A stretch of 64,000 nt of DNA from Nitrosopolaris sp035691865 (GCA_035691865.1 DASSIM010000023.1:1-64000); one strand, 5' to 3'; positions 8,975-18,176 are shown, numbered from the stretch's first letter. Translations and numbers: made by a program. The notes: generated by a model from the sequence alone, not told the origin.

Positions 8975-9253
8975 GTGGCTATTCTTGCAGCTGGTCGAGC
9001 AAAAAAGAGAGAAATATTGCAAGGAACTGAGGATATTTTAGATGGAGAGGCAAGATTCTTCTCTAATGCAGAAGTAAGAATTCATACTTGTATGGACTAT
9101 ACACGGCCAGCGATCGGAATTAGACAAATTAAGAAGGCTTTTCTCGATGCTAAAAGTATAGGAGTGAGATTGAGATATCTTACTGAGCTCACAAAAGAGA
9201 ACGTTTCTTACTGCAAGGATTTAATAAAGAAAGTTGATGTTGTATGGCGTTGA
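8975..9253 (+). pseudogene. Fragment of a thaumarchaeal sensor histidine kinase (N-terminal domain)
   Basis: Residues 12-88 (ILQGTEDILDG, CMDYTRPAIGI, KKAFLDAKSIGVRLRYLTEL, YCKDLIKKVD) match the N-terminal sensing domain that precedes PAS/HisKA modules in many Nitrososphaerales kinases. It ends at residue 92, just where the domain would continue, and no kinase modules follow. This is therefore most likely the front end of a truncated gene; a small free-standing sensor protein is the alternative. GTG 8975 opens the frame. Confidence 0.55.
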
Positions 9254-9316
9254 CAATGCTGTTGGAAGAGGAATTCAGTCTATGAAAAATGGATATATTC
9301 AATAATTTTATGAATA

Positions 9317-9547
9317 TTAACTTTGAGATTTCTGGCCACGGTTATCTAGGTTATGATCTATATCCCAAAAGTACTTTGTCCGCTGTCTGCAAGCAATGCA
9401 TTTGAACATGGATAAGATACTATCTTTACGGGGGCAAGGTTGGAGCAATGGATGGCTATACTCTAGATCTTGTGGATAAACAATGTTAAAAGTCTTACAA
9501 TAAAAACAGCGGATCCTGAATCCTCCACCTACAAAATCCTTAATCAT
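9317..9547 (-). CDS. Small protein with two Cys pairs, probably zinc-binding
   Basis: The 76-residue protein contains CFYC near residues 14-17 and CIAC near 50-53, separated by about 32 residues, a spacing that fits a zinc ribbon with a long loop. The N-terminus GGGFRIRCFYCKTFNIVYP looks like a ribbon knuckle. It ends with a polar tail. It lies ten bases from the end of the DUF72 gene on the same strand, downstream of it, so the two may be co-transcribed. I do not know the family. Confidence 0.55.
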   Translation of the reverse strand: MIKDFVGGGFRIRCFYCKTFNIVYPQDLEYSHPLLQPCPRKDSILSMFKCIACRQRTKYFWDIDHNLDNRGQKSQS

Positions 9548-9556
9548 TGGAACATT

Positions 9557-10408
9557 CTATAAAATCAGAGCGTACTTTGTTTTAGATCGCTTTCTCGAAT
9601 TAGTTCTATTTTCACTCCATCTCGCCTGAGACAAACCAGTGATATTACGAAATAGATTTGCGGTTCCGGGTCCAAATCCAGCATATTGTTTATTTGCGGC
9701 TACAATTGCAAGATTAACATTGTTTTTCCTTCCTCTCTGTATTATTGTTCGTCCTTCTTCATCTGCTCCTATTTCTTTCTTTGGTACTGCTTTAAGATTT
9801 CGTGCCCTTCTTCGCATTTCAGAAATCCTATCTTTCTGTATCCTGCTGAAATCCTTTTCTTGTATGATTCTGTCGCCAGTTAGCCTTATGTATAAGAAAT
9901 CTGTAGTTACGATTGGAGGCGTTCGTATGTTTGCAAGCTGATTCCAAACCATACAAATATTATTGTCAGTAAAGAAGTTGTATGCTAGATCTTGAAACCA
10001 TGAATTATGTCTAACTTCTACTGGATACCTGAATCCAGTGTTATGCAATATTGGTAATAATTGTCTCAGTCCTTCAAGACCTTGGGATAGCATTAATGAA
10101 GGTGGTAACTGAATAAGTAAAGCCATAGTCTTATTTTTTAAAGGGTTAATTATTTGAAAGAAGAGTTTCAGTCTTTTATTATGAGTTATGATTTTTGGAA
10201 ATTTAGCAGTAAATCTGAAATTTTCATGATCACGCTTGGACCAATTTTTGACCATGAAAAAGCTAGGAATCCGGTAGAACGAGAAATCAATCTCTACGTA
10301 ATCAAATATCTGTAAATAATAGTTCAGCCATTTAGCGTTTTCAAGATTAGATAGGTAGCGTTTCCAAGATGTATAGCTCCATGCAGAACAGCCTACCCAG
10401 TGTTGCAA
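9557..10408 (-). CDS. DUF72 (YecE-like) protein
   Basis: The 283-residue protein carries the DUF72 pattern: WVGCSAWSYTSWK at residues 3-15, FDYVEIDFSFYRIPS near 35-49, FRFTAKFPKIITH near 65-77, LLIQLPPSL near 97-105, and YPVEVRHNSWF near 128-138. The last 50 residues (ANKQYAGFGPGTANLF) match the end of the family. DUF72 is a TIM-barrel-like fold of unknown function. The tail after residue 262 is basic and may be disordered. Start ATG 10408 fits the family's short N-terminus. Confidence 0.88.
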   Translation of the reverse strand: MQHWVGCSAWSYTSWKRYLSNLENAKWLNYYLQIFDYVEIDFSFYRIPSFFMVKNWSKRDHENFRFTAKFPKIITHNKRLKLFFQIINPLKNKTMALLIQLPPSLMLSQGLEGLRQLLPILHNTGFRYPVEVRHNSWFQDLAYNFFTDNNICMVWNQLANIRTPPIVTTDFLYIRLTGDRIIQEKDFSRIQKDRISEMRRRARNLKAVPKKEIGADEEGRTIIQRGRKNNVNLAIVAANKQYAGFGPGTANLFRNITGLSQARWSENRTNSRKRSKTKYALIL

Positions 10409-11346
10409 GGTTCATCCTTAATCTTTCGTTCTCTGAGAATAGTGATCCTCCAGTAAAGAGTTTAATACGTAGTCAAGCGAAAGTCGTCTATCATCTCTTT
10501 TCTGATTCAGTTCAAGAAAATATTTGTCAATAAATAGACGAACGTTACGATACACTACAGTATCCTTCCATTTCTTGATCAGTACCATTATACATTACAC
10601 ATACCACTACATTCCACTTATAAACATCTTGTGTAATAGATGCATTGTATATAATCCAAAAAATCTCGTCTTTCTGAATCTAAATCTGGATTATAGATTG
10701 TTACATTTGTTAAATTGCAGCCTACGTTACTATTTGACGCTAAGCCTATAGTTACAGCTGCGACGGCAAAGAGTTTGCGGATCGAACATCTAACTCGAGA
10801 GGCAACCACCTAATAGTCTAGGACTGCCAGAATATGTACCCACGTTGCTCCTAATTACATCCGCTTTGTATGGTTTCTATAATTTTAACATTCTCTTAGT
10901 CTCGATGACTTGTGTTCGCTCTTCGAAGTTCATTCCGTCATTCCCTATCTCTTTCTTCTGCTAATATTGCAGATATTTTTTCTTTGTCATAACCAAGTGC
11001 TTCTCGTCTGGCAAGCTCGTGCGGTGTCACTCTCTAGAGTGGATTTGAATGATGAGTGGTTTTATAGATGTATGGTAACCAAAATTGTAGAGACTGTGAG
11101 CTTGCGAGCTTGTTGGGAGTTCCGAAAAAGGACAGACTGTAGTTGGGGAACATAACTGCATCAATAGATACCAAAACAGGAAAAATACGAGAGCTGAGAG
11201 ACGATACTATATTAGCCTCCGGCGTGGAAAGAAAATAATGTAAGATATCCGATAGCCAAAGGGAAATTCAAAAAAAGACGAAAGGCAATCAACCACTAGA
11301 CAACGAACGAAAAAGAGATTTATATCGCAAGTTATCTCTCGACCTA
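10409..11346. other. Long intergenic stretch, no supported gene
   Basis: Open frames near 10524-10809 and 10910-11155 have leucine/tyrosine/cysteine-rich compositions and no recognisable domain. I find no tRNA and no convincing remnant. The last 30 bases hold the promoter of the TRAM gene. Confidence 0.4.
11319..11326 (+). promoter_or_regulatory. TATA box of the TRAM gene
   Basis: TTTATATC lies 21-28 bases before ATG 11347, so the transcript should begin at or next to the start codon (leaderless). Confidence 0.55.
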
Positions 11347-11592
11347 ATGGGTTACGGTAGAAGTTACGGCGATAGCAGCAGTAGAGACTTTAGAGGCTCT
11401 TTAGGTCCTAAACCAGTAGAAGTAGGCAAGGAATATGACATCGAAGTTACGGAAATCAGTAGACAAGGTGACGGTATTGCAAGAGTCCAAGGATTTGTTG
11501 TTTTTGTCAAGAATGGAAAAGTTGGACAGAAAATTAAGGTTAAGGTTGATCAGGTAGGAAATAGGTTCGCGACGGCTACAGTTGTCAGCTAG
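11347..11592 (+). CDS. TRAM-domain RNA-binding protein
   Basis: An 81-residue protein. The first 22 residues are Gly/Ser/Arg-rich and flexible. Residues 23-81 form a TRAM domain: VGKEYDIEVTEISRQGDGIA, VQGFVVFVKNGKVGQKIKVK, VGNRFATATVV. Small stand-alone TRAM proteins are abundant in archaea, where they bind RNA and are proposed to act as cold-shock-like chaperones. The downstream stretch 11634-11796 is unusually rich in hairpins and may be the structured 3' end of this transcript. The family call is firm; the RNA targets are unknown. Confidence 0.93.
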   Translation: MGYGRSYGDSSSRDFRGSLGPKPVEVGKEYDIEVTEISRQGDGIARVQGFVVFVKNGKVGQKIKVKVDQVGNRFATATVVS

Positions 11593-11633
11593 ATCACGCA
11601 ATAGATGAGCAGTACATGAACAGCCGTTTGGTG

Positions 11634-11796
11634 GTGTCATGGTTGCGGTAACCAAGATACGGTTGTTATACATGACACAATATTGAGATTCGGAACCTTA
11701 AAACAAATGTTGCCTGGCTATCAAGCTAGCTTGCTTCGAGTAGCCAGACCTGTATTACTAGGGAGTATGGTACAAATACTTCAGTACTCCATTTTT
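11634..11796 (+). other. Three consecutive hairpins, possible 3' UTR structure or small RNA
   Basis: Three inverted repeats follow each other. GTGTCATG (11634-11641) pairs with CATGACAC (11671-11678) and encloses a smaller GGTT/AACC stem. CTGGCTA (11714-11720) pairs with TAGCCAG (11741-11747) around the palindrome CAAGCTAGCTTG. GGAGTA (11762-11767) pairs with TACTCC (11785-11790) and is followed by ATTTTT, as in a terminator. The block begins about 40 bases after the TRAM stop and ends about 60 bases before the next start. Confidence 0.5.
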
Positions 11797-11854
11797 CCTA
11801 ATTTATTTACGTAAGAATGCAAATAAACAAGTATCGCTAGTCTTAAATCACAAT

Positions 11855-12556
11855 ATGTCCAGAAAAATATTGATATCCGTCTCTATCACTTTAGCCCTGT
11901 TTATGCTTCTCGTGACATCTGCAACTTCTTCTAGTCCAGTGTTAGCTCAACCTCAACTATTCAGTAACGGCCATAGCGGTGCGATGAGTTTCGGTTCACC
12001 GAATTTCATGAATAACATATTCAATGCATCATCAATCTCAGGTATTGTAGGTATAAGCTTGGCAAATGGAGTCAAAGTTACCGGTGAAAACCTTGGAAAT
12101 AATGAGATATCTGTAACTCTAAAACACGTGACAACAAGTAGTAATAGTAGCATTGTGCCTTCAGTTACTGTTACTGCGTTGAGATTACCTGTGGATCTCA
12201 AAGGTCTAATGTCATTAGCTGCGGCATCACGCGGTACTGGAGGCAATAATACTGGCATGTTGATCACTAATAACACAAATCCCATGAACGCTATGATGGG
12301 ACAAGGATTTGGTGGATTAGGAGGACGATTAGTAACGAATGGTACAACTCAGAATAATCCGCTCAAAGCGCTTGGCTTTTTTAGGAATATTCAGATAGGG
12401 AGTAGCAGTATAATCAATGCTGATTGGAGATCACCTCAAACCACTTCAATGGGTTTAATTGGTGGCAGTAGTATGTCTAACACTTCTTCATCTGCGGATT
12501 TCGTAATAATCATAGTAATTCCATACACAGGCAAAACTAGCAATCTGAGCGGATAG
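11855..12556 (+). CDS. Secreted hypothetical protein
   Basis: The 233-residue protein begins with a clear signal peptide (basic MSRK, then ISVSITLALFMLLVTS, cleavage probably after VLA near residue 31). The mature part is rich in Asn, Ser, Thr and Gly with many N-x-S/T sequons, suggesting a glycosylated cell-surface protein. There is a beta-rich stretch around 65-115 (GIVGISLANGVKVTG, ISVTLKHVTT) and a hydrophobic stretch near the C-terminus (DFVIIIVIPYTG). I recognise no family. It may share the region downstream of the TRAM gene as its promoter. Confidence 0.75.
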   Translation: MSRKILISVSITLALFMLLVTSATSSSPVLAQPQLFSNGHSGAMSFGSPNFMNNIFNASSISGIVGISLANGVKVTGENLGNNEISVTLKHVTTSSNSSIVPSVTVTALRLPVDLKGLMSLAAASRGTGGNNTGMLITNNTNPMNAMMGQGFGGLGGRLVTNGTTQNNPLKALGFFRNIQIGSSSIINADWRSPQTTSMGLIGGSSMSNTSSSADFVIIIVIPYTGKTSNLSG

Positions 12557-12667
12557 GAAGGAGAGAGATATCTTACATTCAAATTTACTAGCAGCATCAC
12601 ATCCTCCTCGATACCATAAATTCGACCGGTTGTTGTGGGACATTCTATGATTTGCCATACGAATTTT

Positions 12668-14314
12668 TTAATTTAGCTTTCGCCTCTTAGTCTCAGTATG
12701 TTTCTCAGCATTGAATCTTTCCAGCTCATACGTGCCTAGGTCCACAAACTTAATTCCTCCAGCAAGCACAGGATGGACACGTTTTATCTCTGTAAAAATC
12801 TTCTGACATACTCTCCGATAATCTGGGTGCCCTTGTGGAATAGTTCTAAGCTCAATCATGTGGCATGCCTCTCGCAAATTAAGTTTCATAAAATAAGGAT
12901 ATTTGTATGCAAAATTAACTACATATTGTGATTCTTCAGGCATTTTCATTGAAATAATTTTATATACTTCGTCACATTTATACATACAGTCCTTGAAATC
13001 CTTATCGATACTCATGTCGACAATCTCTGGTGGAAGATCATATCCGTGTTTAGTAGAAAGCAACTGTCTTTCTAAAGTAAGTATTCTATGACGATGCAGA
13101 TCACGGAATATTCCGAAATTTGTAAACATCTCAAATGTAAATTCTATCATTTCAAACGCCCTACCAGGACGGTGTCTTCTATTAGCTCTGAATTTTGTAT
13201 AGGTTTGAATTATTTTATGCCTTTCTACTGTAGGTAGTGATCGAATATATCGTACAAGACTTTCAAGAGACTGACCCTGGGCTTGCTCATACAAAATTGC
13301 AGAGCCCACTTTTATCTCAGCTTCATCGTTATCTTCAAAATTTAGAAGTTTCACAGATTGTGGTTTTACTTCCGGCTTGAGATTTTTTGTGTGATACTTG
13401 GCAAGCTCTAAGATTGCATTCTTTGTATCTTTAAGATAAGTTTGTAGGGTATGCCCGTACTCATCGTTTGCCCGTCTTACAAAAGCAAAGATAATTGCAT
13501 TAAGTTCTGATTGCAATTGAACTGCAAGCGATTTTATTTCAGCCAAGTCTGATGAGAACATTTTTGATAGCAAGTACTCAAATGCTCGACCATTTCCTGT
13601 GATGCCCAAATTTGTAAGAGTGGAAGCTGGCAAAAGTCCACGTAGGACATCAAGTGCCTTAGCCTTAATAGTTGCATTATATATTCGTCTTGCAGATTCA
13701 ATGTCCTTCTCAGATCTCAAGTTACTATAACTTACTTCTTGGTTTGACAACGAGTCAAAAAAAAGGCAGCGGTCGATTGGTTCCACTTCTGCAATATATT
13801 TCTGCATTGGCTGTAAATTCTTGGAGTAAATGTCGAATGCATGATCGCATGCCTGTGTGTATAAATCAGCATACGGTGATACCATGACGTGCTCTTCTTT
13901 AGTGTACTTATACTGACCATTAACTTTTTGATCAAATGCCACATAACGTGAAGATTTTTCAAGATATGAGAGTCCGATTCTATGATCCTCGATCTTCTTA
14001 GCAGCGATGTTCGAGATCCATTCTATTGCAACCTGTGCCTCTCCTAGTTCAGCAACAGAGTCGTCTCCATACTCTAACAATACTTTTTCGTAGAATTCCT
14101 CTCCTCTGTTTGGATTTTTTGTAAATTCGTCTAGGAATATGCGTCGCATTGTCTTATCTGTCCTAGAATATCTCGACATTAATGCTCCTCTATCTACCTG
14201 TGTAGGCGTAACGATTGCAAAAACAGGTCTATCAGAGTTAGAGAAATGTGAACTTAGAATAGACTTTTCTTCTTCAGAGAAATCATCATAAAAAATTGTG
14301 TTATAAGAGCTCAT
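12668..14314 (-). CDS. thyX: FAD-dependent thymidylate synthase family protein (two-module ThyX)
   Basis: The 548-residue protein is about twice the usual ThyX length and contains two related modules. The first spans about 30-310 (ALMSRYSRT, FYEKVLLEYGDDSVAELGE). The second spans about 340-530 and carries RANRRHRPGRAFEMIEFTFE and the ThyX-like DLHRHRILTLERQLLS, then the C-terminal HMIELRTIPQGHPDYR. Classic ThyX uses RHRxxSxNExSxRY; here that motif is altered. ThyX makes dTMP from dUMP with FAD and methylene-folate. The doubled form is known in thaumarchaea and some bacteria and is usually annotated as ThyX, but the altered motif leaves activity open. It is convergent with the secreted-protein gene. 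Confidence 0.82.
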   Translation of the reverse strand: MSSYNTIFYDDFSEEEKSILSSHFSNSDRPVFAIVTPTQVDRGALMSRYSRTDKTMRRIFLDEFTKNPNRGEEFYEKVLLEYGDDSVAELGEAQVAIEWISNIAAKKIEDHRIGLSYLEKSSRYVAFDQKVNGQYKYTKEEHVMVSPYADLYTQACDHAFDIYSKNLQPMQKYIAEVEPIDRCLFFDSLSNQEVSYSNLRSEKDIESARRIYNATIKAKALDVLRGLLPASTLTNLGITGNGRAFEYLLSKMFSSDLAEIKSLAVQLQSELNAIIFAFVRRANDEYGHTLQTYLKDTKNAILELAKYHTKNLKPEVKPQSVKLLNFEDNDEAEIKVGSAILYEQAQGQSLESLVRYIRSLPTVERHKIIQTYTKFRANRRHRPGRAFEMIEFTFEMFTNFGIFRDLHRHRILTLERQLLSTKHGYDLPPEIVDMSIDKDFKDCMYKCDEVYKIISMKMPEESQYVVNFAYKYPYFMKLNLREACHMIELRTIPQGHPDYRRVCQKIFTEIKRVHPVLAGGIKFVDLGTYELERFNAEKHTETKRRKLN

Positions 14315-15027
14315 GTTGCCTAGCTCAGGACGCTGGCTGATAAAAACTTTGCATATTTAGGCTATGTCACAGTTCATGCTGCACGATCTAATCGAAATTA
14401 CTTCAATCGATAAAATGTGCCGGCATTAATCAATTAGGATATATTTGCAGGGCAAAGCATCAAAATAAAAATACAAGTCATTATCCAAACAGAACACGAA
14501 TTGAACCACGCATAGAAGTTCATCCGTCTCTACCTGTTTTTATCGAATAGTGATTGATACGATCTGGTTGAACGATACAGAAGGTAAAAAGGATCTAAAA
14601 ATACACAGACAACTCACGAGGAGCCTGTTATGTAAGAGACTAATTGACACCACACACTGGAAATTACACCAAATACTTGGAGTTTTTGATCTACTTCTCA
14701 AAAATTCGTGTGACTTGACTCGTATGAACGATGAAGATAAGATAGGATCCAACATATTATGGGACAGAACTGATGACTGTCTTGAGGATCAGAAATGGAA
14801 GAACAAGCAGTACTTTTACGCTATGACGATACATCATAGATAATTTACGATCACAATATAATGGTTATCTAATCATTCAGATTGGAATGAAATCCATACT
14901 TATTACAGTAATATGAAATACGTTGCAAATGGTCAGAGATAAACGACTGGTGAGAGGAAGGATTCACACCCAGGTGGTTATGTCCGACAAACAAAGAGTG
15001 ATTAGTTTCTCCAGCACCGTTTGAATA
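14315..15027. other. Intergenic stretch, no supported gene
   Basis: A 97-codon plus-strand frame at 14550-14843 has no recognisable domain and a tryptophan/histidine-rich composition; I do not accept it. No RNA gene or repeat is visible. Confidence 0.35.
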
Positions 15028-15540
15028 CTATTGAAATTTGGTTGGTTCATATTGATTATCGGACATGCTAGGAGTTATTCCGTGATTGAAATTCAGATTG
15101 GTAAAAATATCTCCTGCAGGCAAAACTTCTACGATACCTATCAACCCAAGAATAAAGAAGGAAATGACAACAGCCGTTTTTATGGTTAGAGGTGAACTAA
15201 CCACTGTCTTAAAAAATCTTTTTCTTGTTTTTTTCGTTGTTGCCAACATTTTGATTATAAGAAGCTACGGGATCTACCTGCTCACTTTTTACTGAATGCT
15301 GCGGATCTGAAAACGGATCAACCATATCAAGCACTTCTCTTCTTTTGTCAGTGTTTAATGACATATGTACCTTTGAATCATAAGTAGAAACCAAAACATA
15401 GCTCCTGTAATTCAAATTTGACATTGCAAGTAAGACGTGATCTAAGTAATAATCTGGGAATCCCTCTATCGGGGAAGATACCCTTAATGATCTCGCCTTT
15501 TGACTAATCTACGTAGAATAGCTAACTCAAATCTATTCAC
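15028..15540 (-). pseudogene. Decayed membrane-anchored winged-helix protein (cassette copy 2)
   Basis: Three reading frames in succession reconstruct a relative of the protein at 4546-5274. From GTG 15540 one frame reads FELAILRRLVKRRDH and stops. A second reads SSPIEGFPDYYLDHVLLAMS, then HMSLNTDKRREVLDMVDP and stops near 15209. A third gives a basic segment and the membrane helix (TAVVISFFILGLIGIVEVL) and ends at 15028, with only about 30 residues outside. The intact copy has the matching YEIAVLRILVKK, INGFPDNSGDNVLQAVSNL and ISLSKDRRKEVLQIVNP. At least two frameshifts and a shortened outer domain make it non-functional as one protein. Confidence 0.75.
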
Positions 15541-15613
15541 ACGTCGATATGCATGGGTTCTTTTTTTGTTATTTTGTTGCGACGCCAATAGTTGAATTGT
15601 AATATATTACCAG

Positions 15614-15629
15614 AGAAACAGACAAATAT
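15614..15629 (+). promoter_or_regulatory. Conserved 16-nt element before the cassette regulator, copy 2
   Basis: Identical to 5366-5381 and at the same distance (20 bases) from the GTG start of the soluble winged-helix gene. Confidence 0.6.
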
Positions 15630-15649
15630 TACATCTTCAACTTAATAGT

Positions 15650-16045
15650 GTGCAATATACCAAGAGGCTAGTGAACGATGGTAACGTTGATGAAAATAGT
15701 AATCTCAACAACTATTTCGGCGTTCTAAGTTCAATTTTTAGTTCTGCTTCCGTCGGTCAAATACTAGACTTTTTCCTTGATCACAAAGAATTTGATTATT
15801 CACCATTAGAAGTGGCAAAGAAGACTGGATTAGCTATTAGAACTGTTTTCAGAGAAATACCGAATCTAGAAAAAAAAGAGCTCATATACAAGAATAGGCA
15901 GATCGGAAAGACAAATATGTACAGGATAAATGCCGATTTTGAAGCTGTGCTTCTATTAGAGAAATTCGCTTTAGAAATGTCTCAGCTTAAGAGTAGCCAC
16001 GAAGAAGAATTGATTAACAAGTATCCAGTGAGAAAGGCCACTTAA
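15650..16045 (+). CDS. Winged-helix transcriptional regulator (cassette copy 2)
   Basis: The 131-residue protein is closely similar to 5402-5785 through the DNA-binding part: QILDFFLDHKEFDYSPLEVA, KKTGLAIRTVFREIPNLEKK and QIGKTNMYRINADFEAV. Most changes are conservative, so the reading frame is still under selection while its divergent partner (15028-15540) has decayed. The N-terminus is about ten residues longer than in copy 1. It starts at GTG 15650, at the same spacing from the shared upstream element. Confidence 0.85.
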   Translation: MQYTKRLVNDGNVDENSNLNNYFGVLSSIFSSASVGQILDFFLDHKEFDYSPLEVAKKTGLAIRTVFREIPNLEKKELIYKNRQIGKTNMYRINADFEAVLLLEKFALEMSQLKSSHEEELINKYPVRKAT

Positions 16046-16797
16046 TTCACCCCCTTCATGTTGTATGTAGATTTCTAATCTATGATATATTATGGCGAGT
16101 ATTATTATTAATACTATTGATTTCTGGCCGATCCTTCACTCCTTCGTTCGCAATTCTCTGTTATGATAACTTCGTCAAGAACGACTTTTTCGGCAATATT
16201 GGCTATTATTTCTACCTCCTTTCCTTGTTTTCCTTCAATAGGCCTGCTTGTCTTAAATTTTGAGAGTTTATCGATCTCTTGTATGGATGTTCCTCAAACA
16301 TAGTTATGACGTCTTCTATTTGTATGAGATTAGTGGTACCCTTCACATAAAGGTAGTAAAACTAGGATTATTCTAAAGATGTGGAAATGAGTGCGGCATT
16401 CGATAGCGCTATCCGGAACCTGAGTATCGTTGACATAGTAGCTAATCTGGCGAAAATTCTCAACATTCCTGCAACAAGGTTGAGAGTTAGGCCATTAAAC
16501 TCAATATGCAACGCCAAATTGATGCAGCAGATGATAGTAGTTTGTAACAGTTGCAATGTTACGTCATACTTTTCCTATCTCATCTAGGTTCCATCTCTTT
16601 GAACTCCGCATCTTTGGTCCTATCTCTAGCCTTTTCTTTATGCTATCCAAGAGTAACGCTAATTCGGCTTTCTGGAATTCGTTAAGATGCCTAAAATCCT
16701 CATTTAATCACCATCCTTTTCGGGCAAATTGGGCTTACTAAATAATGCAACAATTTTGACACCATCACCATTATATGTACATACAAAATGAATTTGC
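16046..16797. other. Intergenic stretch with a possible coding remnant on the minus strand
   Basis: Minus-strand bases around 16140-16310 read through a protein-like stretch in one frame (IDKLSKFKTSRPIEGKQGK, then EVEIIANIAEKVVLDEVIIT) without an obvious start, which suggests a gene fragment. I cannot name the family. Plus-strand frames here look random. The promoter of cdvA lies at the right end. Confidence 0.3.
16771..16778 (+). promoter_or_regulatory. TATA box of cdvA
   Basis: TTATATGT lies 20-27 bases before ATG 16798, consistent with a leaderless transcript. Confidence 0.5.
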
Positions 16798-17652
16798 ATG
16801 AGCGAACTCAAGCTCGAATTCGTGGGTAAACAAGTCAAGGATATGTACGGTACATTCATGGGAAAAGTGGTTGGTATAATAACAGATACTGATGGTTCAA
16901 TTGAATCTGTCGGCGTGGATTGCGGTTCCGCGGGTTTAAAACAGCTACCGTATGAACAGCTATTGGTTCAAGGAGATTATGTAATCTATATTCCTAGGTG
17001 GAGATTAGACGCTCAAAAGCTATTGAGGCAGAAAAACCTTACTCTACAGCGAATAAAGGGGTTACAGGATATCGTCGCAGAAAACGATTTGATGAAAGAC
17101 GATGCTGAACTGGTTTACCTGAAATACGAAAAGAGGCTCAACGATCTTGGTGAGATTGAAAAATCTGTCAATGACAAATTGCAAGCAAGATTGAATGAAT
17201 TAGATACAGAAAACAGAAGCATCAAAACAGTGTTGTTTGATGCGAAGTTACAGTTCAGAAGCAATGAGATAACAGAGGAGGCATATCAACAAATCAGTAC
17301 GCACACCAATGAACTGATTGAACATATTACTATCGAAAAGTCCGAAATCAATAATGTTAAGACGAGGCTCACGCAACAGACGTTAGAAAATATTGCTTTA
17401 ATGCCGAGGCTACCTACTACTATTTCCACATCCAATGCAAAAGTAGCTACTGAAGACTCTTTGGCAAAGCAACTAGAATCTAAATTAACTATATCAACGC
17501 CACAACCCGTAAATTCTGATGCTACTGGATATGGCGCACCTGATGATTCTCCAATTGAAAATTCTAATGAGGGTAAAGTGATAACGAAGACAACTAAACG
17601 TGAATCAGATTCAGACGCAAGTTGGCTGAACCAGGTAATTCAAAACGAATAA
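16798..17652 (+). CDS. cdvA: Cell division protein CdvA
   Basis: The 284-residue protein has the CdvA layout. Residues 1-70 form a PRC-barrel (VGKQVKDMYGTFMGKVVGII, ESVGVDCGSAGLKQLPYEQL). Residues 80-195 form a long coiled coil. A disordered linker follows, and the end of the chain (SDASWLNQVI) matches the C-terminal peptide that binds the ESCRT-III protein CdvB. CdvA sits at mid-cell on the membrane and recruits CdvB for division. In Thaumarchaeota cdvA is usually apart from cdvB and cdvC, and they are absent here too. It has its own promoter. Confidence 0.9.
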   Translation: MSELKLEFVGKQVKDMYGTFMGKVVGIITDTDGSIESVGVDCGSAGLKQLPYEQLLVQGDYVIYIPRWRLDAQKLLRQKNLTLQRIKGLQDIVAENDLMKDDAELVYLKYEKRLNDLGEIEKSVNDKLQARLNELDTENRSIKTVLFDAKLQFRSNEITEEAYQQISTHTNELIEHITIEKSEINNVKTRLTQQTLENIALMPRLPTTISTSNAKVATEDSLAKQLESKLTISTPQPVNSDATGYGAPDDSPIENSNEGKVITKTTKRESDSDASWLNQVIQNE

Positions 17653-17711
17653 TTATTTCTTGAACGAACAAAGAAAAAGAGAAAAATATGAGAAAAAAGG
17701 TATAATTTATC

Positions 17712-17975
17712 CTATTTTCCTTGGCTTGTTGAAGTCTGCAAAAGTTCGCCTATCTCATTGTGCATCTTTAGGAAGTTTAAACCTTTTTCCGTAGTTTTGT
17801 ATGTCTGGGATCCCTCCAAGTACTCTAACAAAGTGTTTTCAATGAGTACTGAAAGATATTCCCGTAGCTGTGCATAGCTAAGAAAGGCCTTGTACATGAT
17901 TTTTGTCTTTGTCGCCCCGCCGTTTGCTGCCTCTAGGATCATCGCTACTATTTCTGTTCTACTTCTGTATTTCAC
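17712..17975 (-). CDS. Small winged-helix protein
   Basis: An 87-residue winged helix of the archaeal HTH_45-like type: MKYRSRTEIVAMILEAANGG, ATKTKIMYKAFLSYAQLREY, LSVLIENTLLEYLEGSQTYK, TTEKGLNFLKMHNEIGELL. Many near-identical-size proteins occur in thaumarchaeal genomes and are thought to be transcription regulators. It converges with cdvA, whose stop is 60 bases away. ATG 17975 begins directly with the conserved first helix. Confidence 0.88.
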   Translation of the reverse strand: MKYRSRTEIVAMILEAANGGATKTKIMYKAFLSYAQLREYLSVLIENTLLEYLEGSQTYKTTEKGLNFLKMHNEIGELLQTSTSQGK

Positions 17976-18092
17976 AATTAAAATACACTGGATTTGTTTA
18001 TTTTAATATATTGACACATTTTGTAATAACAAAGTACCGGATAAGGATTACATTTTCTATTTTGAAATCTTAAGAATACCAATAATGATGCG

Positions 18093-18107
18093 CTTATATT
18101 ATATAAG
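18093..18107 (+). promoter_or_regulatory. TATA-like element upstream of acetyl-CoA synthetase
   Basis: CTTATATTATATAAG is strongly TATA-like. It would start the transcript near 18125-18130, giving a leader of about 50-75 bases depending on the start codon used. Confidence 0.45.
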
Positions 18108-18176
18108 CTGTGCTAAATCACAATGGTCTAGATATTTCTTCATGCACAAGGATATCCATCCCAAACACTTTAAGAA

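Noticed and set aside
10985..11060. Possible tRNA, because of a GGATTTGAAT stretch
   Set aside because: No acceptor, D-arm or anticodon stem can be paired around it on either strand.
10524..11155. Several overlapping frames of 60-80 codons on both strands
   Set aside because: Leucine/tyrosine/cysteine-rich chance translations of AT-rich DNA without homology I can recognise.
14550..14843. 97-codon plus-strand frame
   Set aside because: Rich in Trp and His, no recognisable fold, no neighbour in register; not enough to call a gene.
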